Part shown: positions 11,101-19,600 of the stretch, piece after piece
Layout of the letters: every line of letters begins with the position of its first letter
Position numbering within the stretch: the first letter of the stretch is position 1
Assembly (NCBI RefSeq): GCF_014773265.1
Contig: NZ_JACWMY010000001.1
Location: 372,001-436,000, forward strand
Length of the DNA stretch: 64,000 nt
Source: Mucilaginibacter pankratovii
GTDB lineage: Bacteria; Bacteroidota; Bacteroidia; Sphingobacteriales; Sphingobacteriaceae
Reading direction: 5' to 3'
Notes under the pieces: model-generated
What the model saw: the letters and a program-made list of their open reading frames with translations, nothing else
What the model was told of the DNA's origin: nothing
The model's database searches: none
Made by a program: the position numbers and the translations under genes

Positions 11101-11344
11101 TAACAACGCCCTGTGTGGTGCCTTTAACTGCAACAGTTACCCCCGCCAGCGGGAGGCCTTTCTCATCTGTTACAACACCAGTTACAGACAGGTCTGCAAC
11201 TTTGGTAAACTTTACAGAAATTTTATGGCTGCTGCCGCCTGCCATAGCCGGAGAAGAAAGCGGAATTGCCGAGATGAGCAGCAAGCCGATAGCTGCTCTT
11301 ACGCCTCCATGCGGTGAAAATTCCTTCAGTAAATTTTTTCTCAT
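8171..11344 (-). CDS. susC-like: SusC/RagA-family TonB-linked outer-membrane transporter
   Basis: A 1,057-residue outer-membrane protein. After a signal peptide (to about residue 36, ending PAMAGG) comes a carboxypeptidase-regulatory-like domain (about 52-130, VTGVVTDEKGLPLAGVTV), the SusC signature LNEVVVVGYGTQKK (about 132-145), a plug domain with ITIRGL and NDIESVSVLKDASAAIYG, and a long TonB-dependent barrel ending in IGANVKF with the terminal Phe needed for outer-membrane assembly. There is no N-terminal STN domain, so it is unlikely to signal to an anti-sigma factor, which fits control by the nearby HTCS regulator. It imports glycan fragments using TonB energy. It has a 414-bp upstream gap and so probably its own promoter. 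Confidence 0.96.
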   Translation of the reverse strand: MRKNLLKEFSPHGGVRAAIGLLLISAIPLSSPAMAGGSSHKISVKFTKVADLSVTGVVTDEKGLPLAGVTVAVKGTTQGVVTDINGKFTLLVKDPNGSLVFSFIGYNTQEVAINGRSTVNVQLGADARSLNEVVVVGYGTQKKATLTGSISQVKGADLVKSPQPNLSNSFAGRFSGVIVNNRSGEPGYDGSGITIRGLATTGSNNVLVVVDGIPGQIGGLERLDPNDIESVSVLKDASAAIYGNRAANGVILVTTKRGKTGKPTISYSFNQGFSSPTRLPKMADAATYAQLMNEVALDANSGGGPNQTYSEAQIQKFRDGSDPINFPNTDWLKTTLKSQALQNQHSLSITGGSDDVKYFVSLGTLYQDGIYKNGATKYNQYNFRSNIDANVTSKLKVGLSLSGREEQRKFPMVGAGGIFRSIYRSKPTVAAFYPNGFPTRGIEDNNPAVQVTDIGGTAQNPSQTLNAILRGSYLLPLKGLSLDGFFSVDKSFNFNKNYNTPYNLYTYNQAADTYTATVVGGNNKKATLFESQNNQSLITSNIKLNYARRFGAHDINAFVGYEQSKNHLDYFDATRFNYLSSQLPELSQGGSAATDYLNSGYSSNYTRRSIISRLAYSYDEKYLFEGQLRADGSSIFPEGKQWGYFPSASVGYRISKETWFKDNVKFIDDLKLRASYGSLGNDAVNGFQYFNNYVIVGNGFVAYDPGPNSNVIQPNINLVKLANPNITWEVARKLDIGINATFLRNFTLEAIYFQQKRSGILAARNASLPATSGIVNPYNADPLVPSENIGKVNSTGFEATLGYNNSGRDFTWGISGNITYAKSKIIFIDEASGTLDYQSQTGHPLNTYLLYNSIGIFRTQAELDAYPHVSGAKVGDLKYEDFNNDGKITADDRERTKYGNIPLMTYGFTLNAAYKKFDLQMLFSGQSKVSQYVLPETGTIGNFYSSWADNRFSASNPDGTYPRVTERASSAISGGQYNNTFWLDNASFLRLKNVQLGYNFGSTVLSKIKLAGLRVYASAFNLFTISKVKDYDPEGTSGSGQFYPQQRIINIGANVKF

Positions 11345-11758
11345 GTTTTTTAATTTAACGGTTTGATAATTGGTTTGATCTTAGTGCGTGCCTGCAATAA
11401 TAGCCGAGCAAAAAATCTGCAGATTGATCACATTAAGCAAAAAGTAAAGCGCGCACAATTGGTTTATGGTAGCTAAGGTCGATGAAAAGCGTCTATGCAA
11501 AGGGTGGTTAATTCTTAAATTAACAGGGGTAAAAACGTATTTTTATCTTAAAAACGCCCTTTTTAGGCCTTTTTTACATTTCAAACTACTATAAATATTT
11601 TTTTTATCGCCTGCGGATAAATAGCAAACTGTAACGGCCGGGTGCTTTCAAAAAAAAACACGGCAACTATTTAAAAACGGCAAATAAAATGAGAAATAAA
11701 TGCGGCAGGTTGAGGGTTTGCCGGCAAGGAGCCGATGCCAGCATTAAACGATATTAAC
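11345..11758. other. 414-bp intergenic stretch upstream of susC
   Basis: No credible gene is seen. Read on the minus strand it contains the 3' flank of the haloperoxidase-like gene and the probable susC promoter and leader. I found no exact TAnnTTTG box. Near 11700-11727 there is a weak stem (CGGCA/TGCCG) and a 10-bp palindrome (TTGCCGGCAA), followed on the minus strand by T-rich sequence; this could terminate the upstream operon, but it is weak. The stretch is AT-rich with several A and T runs. Confidence 0.4.
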
Positions 11759-13096
11759 TTATTTTGTAACCGGCGTTTTACCGGTGAATTTACCAAGCAC
11801 CCAGGCCCCTACCAATTCGCCCTGCATTTTGCCATTGCTAATGCCGTCCTGGAAATGGATACCACCCAGCAACCTCGAATAGCCGGCTTCTACCGCGGCC
11901 TTGTTGAATGAGCTGAACTCCCGCGGAGGAATGCCGAAGGCAACTTCAACATCATCGGTATACTTAAAATTATCACCAAAAAACGAGGTGAGGATAGCAG
12001 CGGCTGTTGAAGAAATAAACGAGTGCCCGCTCAGGTACTCGGGGAAGGGCGGTGTTTGCAAAAACGAATGCCACCTTGCATCCATATATTTATGGATGGC
12101 CGTTTCGGGGCGGATGCGGTTGGTTTTATATTTTTCGTTCCAGCAGCTGATAAAGCTATCCATCAGGCCGATAGCTACCATGGTGTTTACCCGCATCGCT
12201 CTTTCGAAATCTACACCTGCTTTTTTGCAGGCAATGCCGGTTATGCCCATCCAGTGCGCACCGGGCGAGATCTTTTTCAAGCCTATCTGCATGTGGCCGT
12301 TATCCTGCACGGCAAAAGGGTTACAATCCCAAAAAGCGGCAACTGTTCTTTGATCTGCAGATAACGAATCAGCATCAAGGCTATGGCATTGCAGCAGATA
12401 CTTATAAAAGGCCGAGGTTTTATCGGTAGAGAATGGAACAGGCGGCACAGGAATAAACTGGCCCGATGACTTAAGCGTAAGCGGCCTTACCGTCCTAAAA
12501 TAAGGTTCAACAGCGGCGATATAGGCGGGCGGGGTTGGGTCCCAGGAGCCTGGCGTTCCCTTTAGGGTATAGCGTTTGTAATTACTTATTTTATTGTAAC
12601 CGTCGCTTTTGGCGTAGGCCAGTAGCTGCGCGCTTATTTGCTGCCCATATTTTAGCGAACTATCTATCTTACCTTGTGAAAAGCCCGCGTTTATACAAGA
12701 ATCAATCAACTTCTGTTCAAATACTTTCAACGCCGCACCCGATGGCTGTAATTTTGATGCCGTGGCGACCATCGCGAATACCGCACTCAGCCGGGTATCA
12801 AAACCCGTGGTTACCGATGGCGCTTTTATAGCCGGGTAACCATTTAAAATGGTGTCGAGCTGCTGCATCTTCGGATCATTCTGCGATAAAACCTCGTAGC
12901 CCGAAATACAGGTGTATGCAAAAAAACGTGCTGCCAAAGGCGGATTGGTTACATCATGGATCATCTCCACCATCATCTGGTTGATAACCTTCGTAATATC
13001 CGCTGATGTTAATTTCGGCGTAATCTTTGCCGGTCGACATCCAAGGTTAACACTGATCAGTAAAATAAAGGCAATTGAATAGTATAGGTTTTTCAT
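11759..13096 (-). CDS. Vanadium-dependent haloperoxidase-like (PAP2 superfamily) lipoprotein
   Basis: A 445-residue lipoprotein (lipobox ends at Cys20). All three phosphate/vanadate-binding motifs are visible: K322-x6-RP (EKYKTNRIRP), P352-EYL-SGH358 and SR408-x5-H414. This is the vanadium haloperoxidase branch of the PAP2 fold, helical throughout. Whether it oxidises halides with bound vanadate or acts as a phosphatase cannot be told from sequence. Its start overlaps the stop of the CRTAC1-like gene by 4 bp (ATGA), so the two are translationally coupled. It sits between the HTCS regulator and susC, on the same strand as the glycan operon. It is most likely exposed in the periplasm or at the outer membrane. 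Confidence 0.85.
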   Translation of the reverse strand: MKNLYYSIAFILLISVNLGCRPAKITPKLTSADITKVINQMMVEMIHDVTNPPLAARFFAYTCISGYEVLSQNDPKMQQLDTILNGYPAIKAPSVTTGFDTRLSAVFAMVATASKLQPSGAALKVFEQKLIDSCINAGFSQGKIDSSLKYGQQISAQLLAYAKSDGYNKISNYKRYTLKGTPGSWDPTPPAYIAAVEPYFRTVRPLTLKSSGQFIPVPPVPFSTDKTSAFYKYLLQCHSLDADSLSADQRTVAAFWDCNPFAVQDNGHMQIGLKKISPGAHWMGITGIACKKAGVDFERAMRVNTMVAIGLMDSFISCWNEKYKTNRIRPETAIHKYMDARWHSFLQTPPFPEYLSGHSFISSTAAAILTSFFGDNFKYTDDVEVAFGIPPREFSSFNKAAVEAGYSRLLGGIHFQDGISNGKMQGELVGAWVLGKFTGKTPVTK

Positions 13097-16000
13097 CGGC
13101 TGTTTAATTGATAGGCCCGCATAGGCCGCTGGTTAATACCAAACAGGATCTTATCGCCGATGGTGGTGACACTTCTGACATCTCCTGTGACCTTAAACCC
13201 GGATTCTTTCTGACTAACTGTTGCGAAACTCCCATTCTTACCACCTTTTAACAGCAAACCAAAATTAGCATCCGCTTTACCAAAGCGAAGTCTCGCGTTA
13301 TCAATGTTACCGCAGAATAGCAGGTCGGTTATACCGTCCTTGTCGTAATCCAAGGGGGTAATAGCAAACACCGGCGAAAACTGGACTTCCGCAGGTAATT
13401 TCGCCTCGTGCAGTTTGCCCGATCTATCGCTCAAAAACATCGTAGTAGCTAAGGTGTTGGCGGTAAGATGGCCTGCACCCTGCAATTCGGCGGTAGAAAA
13501 AATATCGTTAAGGGTAGCATCGGCGTACGATTTATAATCAGTAAAGCGCGACCGCATCATGCTCACCTGCTCCAATAGTTCGTCGCGGGTAACATACGGG
13601 TAACTTTGGTGATTGATGTAAAAACATAAAATGGGGTCAATAGCTCCGTTCTTATCAAAATCTTTAAAATACATTTCCGCGGGCTCCGCATCACTTACTT
13701 TACACTGCGAGTTTGTGCCCTGGTTACCCAATGCCAAATCGGGATGGCCATCTTTGTTAAAATCGCCTATCGTGATGCAGTTCCACCAGCCTGAATATTT
13801 TTTGGGTAGGTATTTAGCGGTTTGATCCTCAAACTTTCCATTCATATTAATAAAAATGGTCACCGGCAGCCATTCGCCAACCAAAACCAGGTCGGGCCGG
13901 CTATCGCCATTCATATCTACCCAGGCAACATCGGTAACCATGCCCAGTTTTGTAAGCTGCGGCAGGTATTGTGTGGTTGCATCTTTAAAATGCCCTTTAC
14001 CATCGTTTATCAACAAATAACTTTGAGGCGCCTCGGGGTAACGCCCGGGGATAACCCTGCCGCCCAGGAAAAGATCAGGGAAGCCATCGCCATTTACGTC
14101 GGCAGCCTTTGCACAGCTTTTGCTGGTGTAAAGTGCGGGAACCGCGTTTATAGCTTTAGTGAAATTTCCTTTACCGTCGTTCAAATACAAGTCATCGCCC
14201 AGTGTTTGGTCGCCGGGTTGCAGGTCGTGGTAGCCGGCTGAAGCGCAAAACAGATCGGGATGCCCATCCTTATTCGCATCGAGAAAAACGGGGATGATCT
14301 CGCTCTTGGTTTTATCACCATTAAACACAGGAAGTATTTTCTTAACAAAGCCACCCGCAGCATTCTGGATGAAAAGGACAGAGGGTTGCCCGCTGCCGCC
14401 ACCGATAAAAATATCTTCAAGACCATCGCCATTAACATCTCCTTTTGCAACATGCGGCCCCGAAAACGAAATCGGGTTAACTAAAAGCGGCTGTCGCTTA
14501 AAATCGTTAATGCCCGTTGCCGACGCGGTAAATTTAACCGGACTGGTAATTTCAGAAAAAATAGTCTTTGGCTGCGGCGTCGCGATATCCACGCCTGCCG
14601 CGTCTTTTTCTGATACGGTAAGAATATGGTTAAGCGCCGGCTTTGCTATCGTTTGTATTTTGCCGGATGGCCATCGCACCTTTATTGCATCAACCGTTTT
14701 ATTTTTACCAAAGCCAAAATGGATCAGCGTAGTTACTGTTGATTGATACCCGCGCGCCGGCATTTGCTGAATAGTTTGCTGCTTGTCACCAATAACGGCG
14801 GTAACCGTTGCCCCTATCCCATCGGTATTTTTACCGGCGCCTTTCAACTTGATATCAAGGTAAGCGTTGCCGGTTAGTACCTCCGAATTATTCTGCAATA
14901 TGGAGGCCGGCTGATTAACATTATTGGTTACCAGGTCCAGGTCGCCGTCGTTATCCAGATCCGCGTAAGCGCTTCCATTGCTATTTGATGGCTGAGTAAT
15001 TCCCCACCTGGCCGATACATCCTCGAAGATAAAACCGCCCTTATTTTTAAACAGGTAATTTTTTACACTGGAGGCCGGCATGTTCTTTACCAGATTCAGC
15101 AGATCCTCCCGCATAACGCTGCGGTCTTTCAGGTTATCACCCATGTATTTCAGGAAATCCATATTAGTGTAATCGCGCAAAAAACCATTTGATACAAAAA
15201 GATCTTTCCATCCATCGTTATCATAATCGGCAAACAAAGGTGCCCAGCTCCAATCGGTATTAGAGATACCTGCCTGTTGCCCTATCTCGCTGAAGGTGCC
15301 GTTACCATTATTGAGGTGCAGCATATTACGCATGTACTGGTAATAAAACCCGGCCTTTACATTCATGTTAAAATATTCGTAATTGTCGGTACCCATCAAT
15401 AGCTTCTGGCGACGATTATCTTCGGGCAGCATATCAAGCGTATAAATATCGGGGTACCCGTCATTATTAATATCGCTTATCTCATTGCCCATCGAGTAAA
15501 ACGAGGTGTGGCCAACCGTTTGTTTTAAATGATCGGTAAAGGTTCCGTTTTTGTTATTGATATATAGTTTATCGGGGACGCTGTAATCATTATCCATGTA
15601 AATATCCGGCCAGCCATCACCATTAATATCGGCAATACCAGCGGCCAGCCCATAGGATACCGTACCATTTTCTATCCCCGAATTAGTAGTAACATCTTCA
15701 AACTTGCCATCATCATTTCTTAACAGCCTCGCCCCCCGCTCTGCATCCTTTGTTTTCACCAGGTCTTTAAGAGCATATACGTCGATGTTATTCAATCTTT
15801 CGGGACTGTGATTAACCAGCAGCAAATCCAAATCACCATCATTATCGTAATCAAAAAAATAACCCTGAGTGCTGTAAGAGGGAAAGTTAAGACCGTAATC
15901 GATAGTCTGATCTTTAAACTGGGGGATGCCCTGTGGGTTGTTGCCCTGGTTTATCAATAACTGATTTACGCGTTTTTCGGGGCGCAATTTACCGGAGTAG

Positions 16001-16458
16001 CATAGGTACAGATCCGGAAGGCCGTCTCCGTTTACATCGGCTACAGTGGCACTTGTTTTCCAGGGGCCGGGCCGGCCGGCAACATTGGCGGGGGCTGTAA
16101 TATCCTCAAATGCCATTTTGCCTTTATTGAGGTACATTTTATTATCAACCATGTTACCGGTGAAATAAAGATCCTGCAGGCCATCGCTATTAAAATCGCC
16201 AACGGCCACGCCTCCCCCGTTATAAAAATACTCGTATACCAGTACGTTGGTATTTAAGCCTTCGGTAAGCTGGTTGATGAAGCCAACATGGGTTTGCGCG
16301 GTATCTAATTCCTTAAAAAGAGATGCAGAATTGCCGCTGTCGTCTGAAGAACTTATCGGGCCACTTTTACATGCCATAACAAAAAGCATATAAAACAATA
16401 GGCCCGCGCAAGTAATGCTTGTTGGTTGGGAAACAGGTCTCCGGGGTTGCAGCTTCAT
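13093..16458 (-). CDS. CRTAC1-family FG-GAP/VCBS repeat lipoprotein with ASPIC/UnbV domain
   Basis: A 1,121-residue exported lipoprotein (Cys30 after LLFYMLFVMA). It consists of about a dozen FG-GAP/VCBS-type beta-propeller blades carrying calcium-loop motifs such as DFNSDGLQD, DVNGDGLPD, DYDNDGDLD and DINGDGWPD. An ASPIC/UnbV domain sits near residues 535-605 (GIGATVTAVIGDKQ to KVRWPSGKIQTI), followed by a second propeller. The family is implicated in surface adhesion and ligand binding in Bacteroidota, but its biochemical role is unknown. It overlaps the haloperoxidase-like gene by 4 bp, so the two probably act as a pair. The HTCS gene ends 162 bp upstream on the same strand. Confidence 0.87.
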   Translation of the reverse strand: MKLQPRRPVSQPTSITCAGLLFYMLFVMACKSGPISSSDDSGNSASLFKELDTAQTHVGFINQLTEGLNTNVLVYEYFYNGGGVAVGDFNSDGLQDLYFTGNMVDNKMYLNKGKMAFEDITAPANVAGRPGPWKTSATVADVNGDGLPDLYLCYSGKLRPEKRVNQLLINQGNNPQGIPQFKDQTIDYGLNFPSYSTQGYFFDYDNDGDLDLLLVNHSPERLNNIDVYALKDLVKTKDAERGARLLRNDDGKFEDVTTNSGIENGTVSYGLAAGIADINGDGWPDIYMDNDYSVPDKLYINNKNGTFTDHLKQTVGHTSFYSMGNEISDINNDGYPDIYTLDMLPEDNRRQKLLMGTDNYEYFNMNVKAGFYYQYMRNMLHLNNGNGTFSEIGQQAGISNTDWSWAPLFADYDNDGWKDLFVSNGFLRDYTNMDFLKYMGDNLKDRSVMREDLLNLVKNMPASSVKNYLFKNKGGFIFEDVSARWGITQPSNSNGSAYADLDNDGDLDLVTNNVNQPASILQNNSEVLTGNAYLDIKLKGAGKNTDGIGATVTAVIGDKQQTIQQMPARGYQSTVTTLIHFGFGKNKTVDAIKVRWPSGKIQTIAKPALNHILTVSEKDAAGVDIATPQPKTIFSEITSPVKFTASATGINDFKRQPLLVNPISFSGPHVAKGDVNGDGLEDIFIGGGSGQPSVLFIQNAAGGFVKKILPVFNGDKTKSEIIPVFLDANKDGHPDLFCASAGYHDLQPGDQTLGDDLYLNDGKGNFTKAINAVPALYTSKSCAKAADVNGDGFPDLFLGGRVIPGRYPEAPQSYLLINDGKGHFKDATTQYLPQLTKLGMVTDVAWVDMNGDSRPDLVLVGEWLPVTIFINMNGKFEDQTAKYLPKKYSGWWNCITIGDFNKDGHPDLALGNQGTNSQCKVSDAEPAEMYFKDFDKNGAIDPILCFYINHQSYPYVTRDELLEQVSMMRSRFTDYKSYADATLNDIFSTAELQGAGHLTANTLATTMFLSDRSGKLHEAKLPAEVQFSPVFAITPLDYDKDGITDLLFCGNIDNARLRFGKADANFGLLLKGGKNGSFATVSQKESGFKVTGDVRSVTTIGDKILFGINQRPMRAYQLNSR

Positions 16459-16620
16459 AAATTAGGGTCCACCGGCTGTTAACAGCCGGTTAAATAATTA
16501 TTGGTTATAATTGGCAGGCAAGATAGCCCAAAGCACCATTTAAGTACAGGGGTAAATTGTGATAATTTGGGGGTTAATATGGTAACACCCGTTTATTTAC
16601 CATGCTGGTTATTGTTGCGA

Positions 16621-19600
16621 TCAATTGCCCGTTCTGCCTACAAATTCATTGGTCACCAGGTCCTCAGTCAGGTTTTTACGGTACTTTTTCATGTACTGAG
16701 AAGGGTTGATACCAAACACTTTTTTAAACTGCTCTCTAAAATATTTAATATCGTTGATACCCACCAGGAAAGATGTTTCAAAAATATTATGCCTGCTATT
16801 GATGAGTATTTCTGCCGCCTTACGCAGCCTGATGAACCTGATAAACCCGTTAGCCGATTGTCCCGATATGAATTTGATCTTTTTATAAAGCGACGAATGC
16901 GAGATACCCAGTTCCCCAGCCAGGGTTTGAATGTTAAAGTCGGGATCCATCAGGTGTTTCTCCACCACTTTTATACAATTATCCAGGAAGGTTTTATACT
17001 CGGCCGGGATCTTCTGATTGGTGGCATTCAGCGTGATCTCATTATAAAAATACTTTTGCAGGTTATTTTTGTTACGGAGAATGCCGGCTACACGGGCTTT
17101 TAATAGTTCCTTATCAAAAGGCTTGCTAATGTAATCGTCCGCGCCCCCTTCTATCCCTTTCAGTTTAATTTCGGGCGATGCACTGGAGGTGAGCAATATC
17201 ACCGGTATATGGCTGATGCTCATATCTTCCCTTATGGCTGTACAAAGCTCGATACCCGTCATCTGCTCCATCATTACATCACTGATCACGATATCAGGCA
17301 GCACATCTTTAATAATGCTTAACCCCTCCCTGCCATTAATAGCCGAGTGAACCTTATAATCGTTTTTGAAAAGCAATTTAAGGTACTCCCTGATGTCGTC
17401 ATTATCATCTATAACGAGGATCGATTTCATTTCGGCGCCCACATCCGGATCCTCTGCAAGCAAATTCACTTCCTCCACCGCGCTTTCTACCATCTCGGTA
17501 GCCACAAGTTCCTGCAGCAGCACAGAGGTGGTCTCGCTGTCCTGGTAGATCACCTGGTTACTCAGGTGATCGCTCCCTTTCATTAATGATATGATGAACT
17601 TTGTGCCGCCACCATTATTATTTTCGTGGCGAATGGTTCCCGAATGGCCTTCTATAAACTTTTTCACCAGGAATAAGCCGATGCCAAACCCGCCCACAGA
17701 GGGGCCTTTACCGCTTTCCTGTTGGTAAAACTTAGAATAAAGTTTCTCCTCTGTGTCTTTGTTGATGCCGTACCCTGTATCGATGACCTCGATGTTTACC
17801 TGGTGTTCCTCCTGCATTAGCACTACCGTAACGTTACCGCCGGCAGGTGTAAATTTCATAGCGTTTGATAAGAGGTTAAACAGTGCTATCTCTATCTTTT
17901 CCCTATCGGCGAATAATTCGATGTGCTGATCGGCACAAATAAATTCAAAATTGAGCCCTTTTGCCTTCGCCTGGTGGGTAAAGCATAAAAAAACCTCTTT
18001 ACACAACTCCACAATATTAAGCCTGTAAATGGTTAAAGTACCCGCATCCGAATCGGCCTTGCGAAACAACAGTAATTGATCAACCAAACTCAGCAAGCGC
18101 TTGGCGTTGCGGTACACAATATTCAGGCTGCTGGTATCAACCTCGCGTTCGTGATAAAGCAATTCTTTAATAGGATTGATGATAAGTGTTAAAGGCGTGC
18201 GGAACTCATGAGATATATTGGTAAAAAACGAAAGCTTACGTTCGTTTAGCTCTTTATCCTTCTCGGCCGAAAGCTGGGCAAGCTTAATTTCGTACTTTAA
18301 ATGTGCCTGGTTTGCACGGTATTGCAAGTAGTAGTAAATAACGAGACCTAACGCTAAAGCATAGCTTAAATAAGCCCACCAGGTTTTGTACCATGGTGGC
18401 AGTATTCTTATTTGTAAAGTAGCGTAATCATTAAACCATACGCCATCCTGGTTAGAGCATTTTACTTTAAAGGTGTAATTGCCGGGTGGTAAATACCGGT
18501 ATATGGCCGAGTGCTGATTACCTACAAAGTTCCATGTTTTATCCAGCCCTTCAAGCTTGTAAGCAAACTCCCCTTTTTGCGGGTAAGCATAATTTAGCGA
18601 TGTATACTGAATAGAGAACACCGATTGATCTGGCTGTAAAACCAGCTGCCGGGTTTCGTTGATGGCTTTTGATAATGCAATTCCATTCCCCTGCTGATCC
18701 TGTTCCTCCTGCTGGTTACCAAAAATCTGCAGGCTGGTAATAACCACTTTGGGTTTAAAATAACTTTTGTTAACCGCCTCTGGATCAAAAATATTAAGCC
18801 CTTCGGTGCCGCCAAAATACATCGCGCGGTTTTGCTTATCGTAAATAACCGATCCAACGTTAAACTGCCCGCCCTGCAATCCGTTGGATTGATCGAAATT
18901 CTTTACCGAATTTCTGTCCAGATCTATATTCGACAATCCTTTATTAGTACTTACCCAAACCGATTGATTTGCTGCCTGTTGTATGGCGTAAACTGTATTG
19001 TTCGCCAGCTGGTTTTTCTCGTTAAAACACTGAAAGGTATGTTTACCGCTATCATAAACCACTAAGCCATCACCCTCTGTGCCTACCCATAGCTTGTTCT
19101 GGTTTAAATGCAAAGCAAATATCACCTGGCTTGGCATGTAACGCTTCTCTTCGGCTACGGTAAAAAAACCAGTGAATTTCTTTGTCTTAAGGTCCATGTA
19201 ATCCAGGCTTCCGCCGTAAGTGCCTACCAGCAGGTTACCTTTATCATCTTCAATTATCGCTCTTACATCATAAGAGCTAAGCGTGCTGTTTCCCCTGGTA
19301 TAATTAGTAAAGGTACCCGTTGCCGCATCAAAAAGGCTAAGCCCGCCACCGTTAGAGCCTACCCATAAGTTTTTTTTGCGATCCTGGTAAATTACCCTAA
19401 CATCGTTAGCGCCAAGCGATTTGGCATCGTTAGATTTATGGCTGTAATTTGTAAATGAATCGGTATTGGCGTTATATCTGAACAACCCTTTGGCGTAAGT
19501 GCCAAACCACAAATTACCGTCCCTATCGCGGTAGCCTGTTAAAATGGCATTATCTGTTAAACTGCCGGGCCGTCCATCGGCGTAATAGCGTTTTACTATG

